Positions 21,523 to 33,500 of a stretch of DNA of 64,000 nt are shown piece after piece. The stretch is from contig CACRXP010000893.1 in assembly GCA_902702965.1 (NCBI GenBank), positions 1-64,000 of the forward strand. The letters are read 5' to 3'. Source of the stretch: Spirometra erinaceieuropaei (lineage: Eukaryota > Platyhelminthes > Cestoda > Diphyllobothriidea > Diphyllobothriidae). Position 1 is the first letter of the stretch; each line of letters begins with the position of its first letter. The notes under the pieces are model-generated. The model made no database searches. It was not told the DNA's origin and saw only the letters and a program-made list of their open reading frames with translations. The translations under genes and the position numbers were made by a program.

Positions 21523-24500
21523 CTAGAAAAGAGTGGGGGGTTTTAAAGAAAAAGGTCTTTATATTCAGATAAAAGATATGACTAGCATGACAACAGCAGT
21601 CAGTCAGTGGATTTAAACAAATATTTTAAATTCTCTGCTGTAATACAAAAATCCAAAAATAAATGGCAAAAGCAATTATAAATCCCCGGTTTTCATGTAT
21701 ACTGCACACGCATGCAGGTTCTAAATTTCAATATCACAGAGATCATACATGCAGCCCTAATTAACACTGATTAGACAATATTTTTCAGAGTACATTCCAA
21801 GCAGGGAAGTAGTAACTTATTACATAACATTTACAATTAACTCAATACAGATCCTTTGGGACGGGGTGAAATAGGCATACATACAGTAGATGTGCTAACT
21901 CGTGAAATGTCAACCAAAATTTCGAAATGCGTTCTCGTTTCGAAATGATAAATTAAGTGGTGTTGCAAAACTCATCATGACACAGCATAAATCTTTAATG
22001 ATCCAGTTACTTCAGAGTGTCGGCTTTCGAAGAACTTATTTTCGGCTGCATGCAAGATCTATACTCTGCAAACAATGACTACATAAGTAGCATGCAATTT
22101 TCTCCTTGATTTTCGATGCGCTTGAAAATTCAATTATATTTCATGTAAAACGTGCATAACAATATACAGTCTTTTACCTTTTCGGTACAAAACACGTATT
22201 CTCGGAATTTTTTTTGAAATATGGGTAAATTTAGGTTTCAAAAAAATTTCTAATTGTGAGATTTTCTAAAAACCATTAAATGGCAATACATGAAACGTCA
22301 TGTATCCGCATTTACGAATGTGCCTTGAAATGTTAACAATATTGCTCCAACTCAATGCTTAATTTTATGAACCTCATATGGTCTCATTTTAACACCGTAG
22401 AGCAATGCTTGGTTTTTCGTACACGGAAAATATACAGCTTGTAGTTTTGAAATCCTCAATGCAAGTGTAACAGCGGGTCGGGATCAACATTATTCGGGAA
22501 TGAGAAACGTTTTTTTTAAAACCCAATTGTACTCTTCCTTTGAGTATGAAAACGGAAGAAGATAGGATTTTCTACCGAATAAGTAAAAGCATGGTTTTCA
22601 TTAAATATATTTGAAATTTCAAGGGCGTCGAAAATCAATGAAAAAAATTTCCGCCAATTTATGTAGTCATTTTTTTGCAGAGTATAAATCGTGCAGGCAG
22701 CCGAAAATAAGTTTTTTCGAAAGCCGACACCCTGAGGTAACTGGATCATTATAGATTTCTGCTGCATCATGATGAGTTTTGCAACACTACTTAATTTGTC
22801 TTTTCGAAACGAGAAGGCATTTCGAAATTTTTGTTGACATTTCGTGCGTTAGTAAATCTACTGTATATGCAGAAAATCATTAAAGGACGAGAAAGAGCCG
22901 AAACACAATTGGTTTATGCCCATCTGACATCATATATGTATATGCATGTACAGGAAGTTGGGCATCCCATATATATATATCGGCAGATCCGGTAACGGAA
23001 CGTGCCTTTTCCGATCTGCCTCTAGGAGGATACTAGAATACATAAAGGTAGACGAACAGCGACTAGTAGAAGACATAAATGAGATAGTACTGACAAAGCA
23101 TGCCGGAATGGTCATTTCTGGCATTGTCCAAAAAACAGGGCGTTTTGTCATCAAAGCAAGTGAGCTAGTGAAACTCGATGCTGCGGTCAAAATCTTACTC
23201 CAACCAGTTAAAAAAAGTCGCGAGAGCAACGAAGCTGCGTAATCATAAACGCAAAAGACAAGGAATTAATGGATTGCAAAATTTAATGAAAGTGGCCGCA
23301 GAGTACACATCGAATTAAAACAAATGTTAAGCAGATCAAATCTGACTCAGACTGCGTTCAGGAACGCAAAAGAACATAAGGCCAGCCGACGAGAAAATAT
23401 TCAAATTAATTCAATAAGAATTTATATATCAACTTAGATAACGCGTAGTATTCAGACAACTGGACTGACCAAATTAAAACCGGCAAAGGTGGCCATAACC
23501 TCCAATATAAAAAGAAAGACTAGTGCACCATAATTAAATAATTCTGGAGCCATGATCAAATTCATAACGGGATGCTTCCAATACCACCTCGCGCAGAGAA
23601 GACTAAGAAAACCAACCGCTTGCAGATTCAACAGCACAATAAGAAGACACAATATCTGGTTTAACTAAAGACAAATTCATTAGGAACTCACTAACCTAGC
23701 CGACTCCCAGCTACAGGGATTGTTCGACAACTGGAATAGAAGTCTACAGATTTTAAGTGACTGTTGGGAAATTTACAATTTATGAAACATCAGCTTAACC
23801 TCGGACGGTTTGGCAGTGGGTACAGGCGTGGGATCCGTAGCTGCTGTAGATTTATCTACCAGAATCAGAAAAACCAATAGCTTAAATACATTCGAGACTG
23901 GCAGCATACAAATTTATCGGACACATGTTGCACCATCCAGATACGGATTTTCTCGCTCTATCTCTTAAGGCAGAATCTGTAGAACTCCTGGGCAATTGAT
24001 GGGAAAAGGCTCCATTCCACGTTCGGATAATCAGCATTTACATGAACAAATGTGTGCCATGCGACTAATTCACTTTATAGTTCTTGGATAGATTGGCTGA
24101 CTGCAGCAAAATCTGGCAAGAAAATTTACTTCAAAGCTCACACCAGATTGCAGGCAAAATCGGTTTATATAATCACAAACATGCAATACATGTTAGCATT
24201 TCTGCTCCTTCATTAATGACCTCAAGCGTCTGCAAATTATCCTGCAATTCGCTCTCAGGCTGCCTTGCTAAATTTCACTAATCATTCTGCTCTTACTGTC
24301 CAAAGCCAATACAATAATTTCCTTCGTGTTTGTCATCTGCTGTGAGCATCTCATCACATCTACGAACGCCTTACGCAACATGCTGTTTTCGGTCTCCTTC
24401 CTCCCATCCACTTCATCTGCAATGCTGGAAATTGTGCGCAAAAGCATATAAATGACATTGCCTATCTTGATGTCCTAGGAATGCAGCTGCCTACTGTAAA

Positions 24501-27500
24501 CGTGGATATAGTCCTTCATATTTCTTTAAAAGACAACATATTCTATTTCGGCTCACTATTTTGTCCAAACCCCCAACTAGCCCTCAAAGTAAGCACTGTC
24601 TTTGATTGCAACGTTTTCGAAATCAGCGCTTTTACCCTTTCAAAAAACAGAGCTCTGTTTACCGATGCATTTCATATGATGTATAGTTGTCGGACTTTAA
24701 TCGGATGTAGGCATATCTCATCTCCATGACAGTAGAGGTATTCTGACATACGAAGATCAGACTATTGTACATTTCAGTACTTAGGCAGTACATTCCTAAG
24801 CGGATGCTTCCATTACGACTTCGGGACATGTAGTGGACAAGATTTCTGGTTTAACCAAAGCCAAATTCATTGGGTACTCTGCAAACTAGCCGACTCCCGA
24901 CTACAGGGATTGTTCGACAACTGGAGTAGAAGTCTGTAAATTTTAAGTGACTTTTGCAACATTGAAAATTTATGAAATATCAGCTTACCCTCAGACGGTG
25001 TTGCAGTGGGCACAGGCGTAGGATCCGTAGCTGCAGTAGATTTATCTTCCACAAATAGAAAAAGCAATAGCTTAAATACATTCAAGAATGGCGGCATACA
25101 ACTTTATCGGCCACATCATCGGCATAATTCAAATACGGATTTTGTCTATCTCTCTTAAGGCAGAATCTGTAGATCTCCTGGGCAATTGATGGGAAAAGGC
25201 TCCATTCCACGTTCGGATAATCAGCATTTACATGAACAAATGTGTGCCATCCGACTAATTCACTTTATTATTCTTGGATAGATTGGCTGACTGCAGCAAA
25301 ATCTGGCATGAAAATTTACTTCAAAGCTCACACCAGATTGCAGGCAAAATCGGTTTATATAATCACAAACATGCAATACATGTTAGCATTTCTGCTCCTT
25401 CATTAATGACCTCAAGCGTCTGCAAATTATCCTGCAATTCGCTCTCAGGCTGCCTTGCTAAATTTCACTAATCATTCTGCTCTTACTGTCCAAAGCCAAT
25501 ACAATAATTTCCTTCGTGTTTGTCATCTGCTGTGAGCATCTCATCACATCTACGAACGCCTTACGCAACATGCTGTTTTCGGTCTCCTTCCTCCCATCCA
25601 CTTCATCTGCAATGCTGGAAATTGTGCGCAAAAGCATATAAATGACATTGCCTATCTTGATGTCCTAGGAATGCAGCTGCCTACTGTAAACGTGGATATA
25701 GTCCTTCATATTTCTTTAAAAGACAACATATTCTATTTCGGCTCACTATTTTGTCCAAACCCCCAACTAGCCCTCAAAGTAAGCACTGTCTTTGATTGCA
25801 ACGTTTTCGAAATCAGCGCTTTTACCCTTTCAAAAAACAGAGCTCTGTTTACCGATGCATTTCATATGATGTATAGTTGTCGGACTTTAATCGGATGTAG
25901 GCATATCTCATCTCCATGACAGTAGAGGTATTCTGACATACGAAGATCAGACTATTGTACATTTCAGTACTTAGGCAGTACATTCCTAAGCGGATGCTTC
26001 CATTACGACTTCGGGACATGTAGTGGACAAGATTTCTGGTTTAACCAAAGCCAAATTCATTGGGTACTCTGCAAACTAGCCGACTCCCGACTACAGGGAT
26101 TGTTCGACAACTGGAGTAGAAGTCTGTAAATTTTAAGTGACTTTTGCAACATTGAAAATTTATGAAATATCAGCTTACCCTCAGACGGTGTTGCAGTGGG
26201 CACAGGCGTAGGATCCGTAGCTGCAGTAGATTTATCTTCCACAAATAGAAAAAGCAATAGCTTAAATACATTCAAGAATGGCGGCATACAACTTTATCGG
26301 CCACATCATCGGCATAATTCAAATACGGATTTTGTCTATCTCTCTTAAGGCAGAATCTGTAGAACTCCTGGGCAATTGATGGGAAAAGGCTCCATTCCAC
26401 GTTCGGATAATCAGCATTTACATGAACAAATGTGTGCCATTCGACTAATTCACTTTATAGTTCTTGGATAGATTGGCTGACTGCAGCAAAATCTGGCAAG
26501 AAAATTTACTTCAAAGCTCACACCAGATTGCGGCAAAATCGGTTTATATAATCACAAACATGCAATACATGTTAGCATTTCTGCTCCTTCATTAATGACC
26601 TCAAGCGTCTGCAAATTATCCTGCAATTCGCTCTCAGGCTGCCTTGCTAAATTTCACTAATCATTCTGCTCTTACTGTCCAAAGCCAATACAATAATTTC
26701 CTTCGTGTTTGTCATCTGCTGTGAGCATCTCATCACATCTACGAACGCCTTACGCAACATGCTGTTTTCGGTCTCCTTCCTCCCATCCACTTCATCTGCA
26801 ATGCTGGAAATTGTGCGCAAAAGCATATAAATGACATTGCCTAACTTAATGTCCTAGGAATGCAGCTGCCTACTGTAAACGTGGATATAGTCCTTCATAT
26901 TTCTTTAAAAGACAACATATTCTATTTCGGCTCACTATTTTGTCCAAACCCCCAACTAGCCCTCAAAGTAAGCACTGTCTTTGATTGCAACGTTTTCGAA
27001 TTCAGCGCTTTTACCCTTTCAAAAAACAGAGCTCTGTTTACCGCTGCATTTCATATGATGTATAGTTGTCGGACTTTAATCGGATGTAGGCATATCTCAT
27101 CTCCATGACAGTAGAGGTATTCTGACATACGAAGATCAGACTATTGTACATTTCAGTACTTAGGCAGTACATTCCTAAGCGGATGCTTCCATTACGACTT
27201 CGGGACATGTAGTGGACACGATTTCTGGTTTAAACAAAGCCAAATTCATTGGTTGCTCTGCAGACTAGCCGACTCCCGACTACAGGGATTGTTCGACAAC
27301 TGGAGTAGAAGTCTGTAAATTTTAAGTGACTTTTGCAACATTGAAAATTTATGAAATATCAGCTTACCCTCAGACGGTGTTGCAGTGGGCACAGGCGTAG
27401 GATCCGTCGCTGCAGTAGATATAACTCCAGAATCAGAAAATGCAATTGATGAATATATTCAAGACTAACGGCATACAACTTTATCGGCCACATCATCGGC

Positions 27501-30500
27501 ATCATTCAAATACGGATTTTGTCTATCTCTTATATCAAAATCTGTAGAACTCCAGGGAAATTGATGGGAAAAGGCTCCATTCCACGTTCGGATAATCAGC
27601 ATTTACATGAACAAATGTGGGCCATGCGACTAATTCACTTTATAGTTCTTGGATAGATTGGCTGACTGCAGCAAAATCTGGCAAGAAAATTTACTTCAAA
27701 GCTCACACCAGATTGCAGGCAAAATCGGTTTATATAATCACAAACATGCAATACATGTTAGCATTTCTGCTCCATCATTAATGACCTCAAGCGTCTGCAA
27801 ATTATCCTGCAATTCGCTCTCAGGCTGCCTCGCTAAATTTCACTAATCATTCTGCTCTTACTGTCCAAAGCCAATACAATAATTTCCTTCGTGTTTGTCA
27901 TCTGCTGTGAGCATCTCATCACATCTACGAACGCCTTACGCAACATGCTGTTTTCGGTCTCCTTCCTCCCATCCACTTCATCTGCAATGCTGGAAATTGT
28001 GCGCAAAAGCATATAAATGACATTGCCTATCTTGATGTCCTAGGAATGCAGCTGCCTACTGTAAACGTGGATATAGTCCTTCATATTTCTTTAAAAGACA
28101 ACATATTCTATTTCGGCTCACTATTTTGTCCAAACCCCCAACTAGCCCTCAAAGTAAGCACTGTCTTTGATTGCAACGTTTTCGAATTCAGCGCTTTTAC
28201 CCTTTCAAAAAACAGAGCTCTGTTTACCGCTGCATTTCATATGATGTATAGTTGTCGGACTTTAATCGGATGTAGGCATATCTCATCTCCATGACAGTAG
28301 AGGTATTCTGACATACGAAGATCAGACTATTGTACATTTCAGTACTTAGGCAGTACATTCCTAAGCGGATGCTTCCATTACGACTTCGGGACACGTAGTG
28401 ACACGATTTCTGGTTTAAACAAAGCCAAATTCATTGGTTGCTCTGCAGACTAGCCGACTCCCGACTACAGGGATTGTTCGACAACTGGAGTAGAAGTCTG
28501 TAAATTTTAAGTGACTTTTGCAACATTGAAAATTTATGAAATATCAGCTTACCCTCAGACGGTGTTGCAGTGGGCACAGGCGTAGGATCCGTAGCTGCAG
28601 TAGATTTATCTTCCACAAATAGAAAAAGCAATAGCTTAAATACATTCAAGAATGGCGGCATACAAGTTTATCGGCCACATGTTGCATCATTCAAATACGG
28701 ATTTTCTTTCTATCTCTTATATCAAAATCTGTAGAACTCCAGGGAAATTGATGGGAAAAGGCTCCATTCCACGTTCGGTTAATCAGCATTTACATGAACA
28801 AATGTGGGCCATGCGACTAATTCACTTTATAGTTCTTGGATAGATTGGCTGACTACAGCAAAAACTGGCATGAAACTTTACATCAAAGCTCACACCAGAT
28901 TGCAGGCAAAATCGGTTTATATAATCACAAACATGCAATACATGTTAGCATTTCTGCTCCTTCATTAATGACCTCAAGCGTCTGCAAATTATCCTGCAAT
29001 TCGCTCTCAGGCTGCCTGGCTAAATTTCACTAATCATTCTGCTCTTACTGTCCAAAGCCAATACAATAATTTCCTTCGTGTTTGTCATCTGCTGTGAGCA
29101 TCTCATCACATCTACGAACGCCTTACGCAACATGCTGTTTTCGGTCTCCTTCCTCCCATCNNNNNNNNNNNNNNNNNNNNNNNNNNNNNNNNNNNNNNNN
29201 NNNNNNNNNNNNNNNNNNNNNNNNNNNNNNNNNNNNNNNNNNNNNNNNNNNNNNNNNNNNNNNNNNNNNNNNNNNNNNNNNNNNNNNNNNNNNNNNNNNN
29301 NNNNNNNNNNNNNTACCCTCAGACGGTGTTGCAGTGGGCACAGGCGTAGGATCCGTAGCTGCAGTAGATTTATCTTCCACAAATAGAAAAAGCAATAGCT
29401 TAAATACATTCAAGAATGGCGGCATACAACTTTATCGGCCACATCATCGGCATCAATCAAATACGGATTTTGTCTATCTCTCTTAAGGCAGAATCTGTAG
29501 AACTCCTGGGCAATTGATGGGAAAAGGCACAATTCCACGTATATGTAATAAACGTATTCAATTTATACTTTTTAGATAGTTTGACTGGCTGCGGAAAACG
29601 TCTAGCAATAAAAGGCACTTCAAAGTTTACACCAGCTTGCATTCGAAGGTTTACTCTCCGAATCCTGCGGGCATAATCGGTTTATATAATCACAAACATG
29701 CAATACATGTTGGCATTTCTGCTCCATCATTAATGACCTCAAGCGTCTGCAAAGTATCCTGCAATTCGCTCTCAGGCTGCCTTGCTAAATTTCACTAATC
29801 ATTCTGCTCTTACTGTCCAAAGCCAATACAATAATTTCCTTCGTGTTTGTCATCTGCTGTGAGCATCTCATCACATCTACGAACGCCTTACGCAACATGC
29901 TGTTTTCGGTCTCCTTCCTCCCATCCACTTCATCTGCAATGCTGGAAATTGTGCGCAAAAGCATATAAATGACATTGCCTATCTTGATGTCCTAGGAATG
30001 CAGCTGCCTACTGTAAACGTGGATATAGTCCTTCATATTTCTTTAAAAGACAACATATTCTATTTCGGCTCACTATTTTGTCCAAACCCCCAACTAGCCC
30101 TCAAAGTAAGCACTGTCTTTGATTGCAACGTTTTCGAAATCAGCGCTTTTACCCTTTCAAAAAACAGAGCTCTGTTTACCGCTGCATTTCATATGATGTA
30201 TAGTTGTCGGACTTTAATCGGATGTAGGCATATCTCATCTCCATGACAGTAGAGGTATTCTGACATACGAAAATCAGACTATTGTACATTTCAGTACTTA
30301 GGCAGTACATTCCTAAGCGGATGCTTCCATTACGACTTCGGGACATGTAGTGGACACGATTTCTGGTTTAACCAAAGCCAAATTCATTGGTTGCTCTGCA
30401 GACTAGCCGACTCCCGACTACAGGGATTGTTCGACAACTGGAGTAGAAGTCTGTAAATTTTAAGTGACTTTTGCAACATTGAAAATTTATGAAATATCAG

Positions 30501-33500
30501 CTTACCCTCAGACGGTGTTGCAGTGGGCACAGGCGTAGGATCCGTAGCTGCAGTAGATATAACTCGAGAATCAGAAAATGCAATTGATGAATAAATTCAA
30601 GACTAACGGCATACAACTTTATCGGCCACATGTTGCATCATTCAAATACGGATTTTCTTTCTATCTGTTACATCAAAATCTGTAGAACTCCTGGGACATT
30701 GATGGGAAAAGGCACAATTCCACGTATAGGTAATAAACTTATTCACTTTATTCTTTTTGGATAGATTGACTGACTGCGGAAAACGTCTAGCAATAAAACG
30801 CACTTCAAACTTGACACCAGCTTGCATTCGAGGGTTTTCTCTCCGAATCCTGCAGGCATAATCGGTTTATATAATCACAAACATGCAATGCATGTTAGCA
30901 TTTCTGCTCCTACATTAATGCCCTCAAGCGTCTGCAAAATATCCTGCAATCCGCTCGCCGGCTGCATGGCTAAATTTCACTATTCATTCTGCTCTTACTA
31001 TCCAAAGCCAATACAATAATTTCCTTCGTGTTTGTCATCTGCTGTGAGCACCTCATCAGAGCTACGCTCGTCTTACGCAACATGCCGGTTTCGGTCTCCT
31101 TCCTCCCATCTACTTCATCTGCAATGTTGGAAATTTTCCGCAAAAGCAAATAAATTACATTTTCTATCTTGACTTCCTGGGAATGCAGTAGCCTACCGGT
31201 AATATGCATATAGTACTAGATAAATCTTTGCAAGGCCGCATAATGTATTTCGGCTCCTTATTTTGTATAAAAACACCAACATGAGTTCAAAGTAAGCACT
31301 GTTTTAGACTGCACCGCTTTCGAAATCTGCGCTTTTATTTTTTCAACAAAAAGAGCTCTGTTTACCGCTGCATGTCATATGATCTACAGATGTCCGACTT
31401 TACTCGAATGTAGGCAACTCTATTTTACATGCCCGTAGAGGTATTCCGACGCAGGAATATCGCAGTATTGTACGTTTCAGTACTTAAGAGCGAAAATTTC
31501 CTTCGTATAAATTTAACCATTCGCGAACCCTCGTGGTTCTTTTATAGACTACTTGTGGCTTTACTTAAGAAATGCCACCTAAATTCTCTCATTTCCTCTC
31601 TCATGCTGTTGAGATTCATAACCATTCCGAAGTGTCTTACAATCAAGTGTAGATCGCAAAAAGAAGCCCAAGCTAAATTGCGAAAACACCGGCGTGAATG
31701 AATAAAATGATAGCCCTGGTGGAACACGATTACAATGCGACAGACCTAGTCAGGCAACTTGCAAATTTGATCATTCAACACCCTCCAGTATTTTGAACAG
31801 GTAAAGCATTACAATATATTAAAATTAAAAACTTACTTTCACCGGGTGATGGAGTGACTTCTCCCGTAGGTGTCACTACTGGCGTAGATGTGCCTGTGCG
31901 TATTCAAGTAACGTTTTATTCATGTAGACATCCAGGCTTATCAATAATCAAACGTAGTAAGAATGATCTCTTACGGCGAAACGCTGCCATAATAAACGTG
32001 CGTAAAATTTCCAGCAATTGCAATTTAACTTATCTACATACGTCTAATGAAAAGCCTGATGATATTTTACTTTCAGCCTAATCTCTACACGTGCTAGGTC
32101 CAACGCATGCAGAATGCTGCAAGTGTAATAGTGTAAAAGGCGTAATGCTGAGTTAGTGCAAAATGCAACAAACTGCGATAATTTTTAGCGTACATGGAGT
32201 AGGAATTCGGGTAGTTTCAGACATCGTCGTCGTCGTTTCGTCTTCCGAGGGCGAAGCTGTCGGATTACGACAAAAAAAAATGATTATTTTCGTCACCGAA
32301 TCACAGCAGTAAGCAATGCCCAAAGTACGCCGAAATATCGTGACAGGGCAAAATATATCAATAATGAACATGCACAGATACAGAGCGTAAAATATTCACC
32401 ATTATTCTTTGACCGTTATGCTCTATACTGTAACTGCAAAAGGAAAAGTTTATTATTTCCAAACTCCTCTTTAAACCCACGCAACCCAGATTAGACGACT
32501 ACAGTCAACACAGCTTGTCACATCAGCGACAGATATCGACCTAAATCAGAGCAGGTTGTACCCTTCCTGAGATTTCCTATGCCGAGCGACCACATTTTGT
32601 AGAAGATAATGTATCTATTATTTACAGCCAGTATGTACATGAAGAAACGAAGATCCTCTCTTCAGACAAGCCACTCATAATCAAACTTTAACCCCAACTG
32701 ATGAAAAAAAATGTTGAAAGAACTGCTACAATAAGTAGATGAACGCCACAGGAAAGGTTCTTCTCCTTAGTGCCCTGCATGCGTAATCATTGGTAGCAAC
32801 GCCAATTTTTCCATGTTCTTTGCCTAAAAATCATGAATTCTGATTTCACCGAGTTGCATCGTAAAAACGACTCTGCCATGGAAAATGGCGTCACACAGCT
32901 CTTAAATGGCCAACTTACGCATGTCCGAGAATTTCTGGTCCTTTATTAATGACCTCAAGCGTCTGCAAATTATCCTGTAAGTCGCTCGCCGGCTGCCTGG
33001 CTAAATGCTACTATTCATTCCGCGCTAACTATACAAACCCAATACATTAATTTCGTTCGTGTTTTCCATTAATAATATATGTGGCCATCCGAAATTTTAT
33101 TCGTATCAATTCAACAATTCGCGAACCCTTGTGATTCTTTTCTAGAATAGTTGTGGCTTTACTTAAGAAATGCCACCTAAATTCTCTCATTTCCTCATTT
33201 CTTTTGTGTTGTTCATTAATTATATTTGTGTCATATCCTAGCGGATCTCCACAAATGACTCTAGGATTTCGTTTGCAGTGCAGCTACATTTTGAAGAAAA
33301 TAAGTTGGTCATTCACAGCCAATATGGTCATCAAGAATCGAAGACCCTCTCTTACGATAAGCCACTCAAAATGTAATCGTAGCCCTAACAATTGACAACA
33401 ATAATATAAAAACTGCTTAAATAATCAGATGAACGCCACAGGGACTATTATCTATTAAGTGCCCTTCCTGTGGACTCATTCGCCCCACTGTCAACTCATC

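Larger units (their letters stand above)
23560..31420 (-). repeat. Tandem array of ~1.19-kb units, each with one 57-nt exon
   Basis: The exon 3' ends fall at 23799, 24989, 26179, 27368, 28553, 29317 and 30506. Spacing is 1190, 1190, 1189, 1185, 764 (crossing the N gap) and 1189. Units 24-30 kb are almost identical across intron and exon. Unit 23.6-24 kb is more diverged in its left part. Variant sites are shared in different combinations between units (for example catcatcggc versus catgttgc after the exon), which fits unequal exchange or gene conversion. Confidence 0.92.

Noticed and set aside
22946..23242. 98-codon plus-strand open frame
   Set aside because: Most of it is an old SINE tail shared with 795-940, so the open frame is incidental.
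23452..23652. Hydrophobic 66-codon minus-strand frame as an extra membrane exon
   Set aside because: It lies in the diverged unit just before copy 1, has no phase-1 splice sites at its ends, and related units do not keep the frame.
24084..30246. Repeated open frames of 65, 76 and 82 codons in the 1.19-kb units
   Set aside because: They lie in the introns around the 57-nt exons (the 76-codon one merely reads through an exon and its splice sites) and are repeated only because the whole unit is duplicated.
24989..30562. Higher-order repeat with a period of three units (DK, DK, VI starts)
   Set aside because: Exon types follow that order, but flanking intron variants do not, so the copies are mosaic rather than a clean three-unit repeat.
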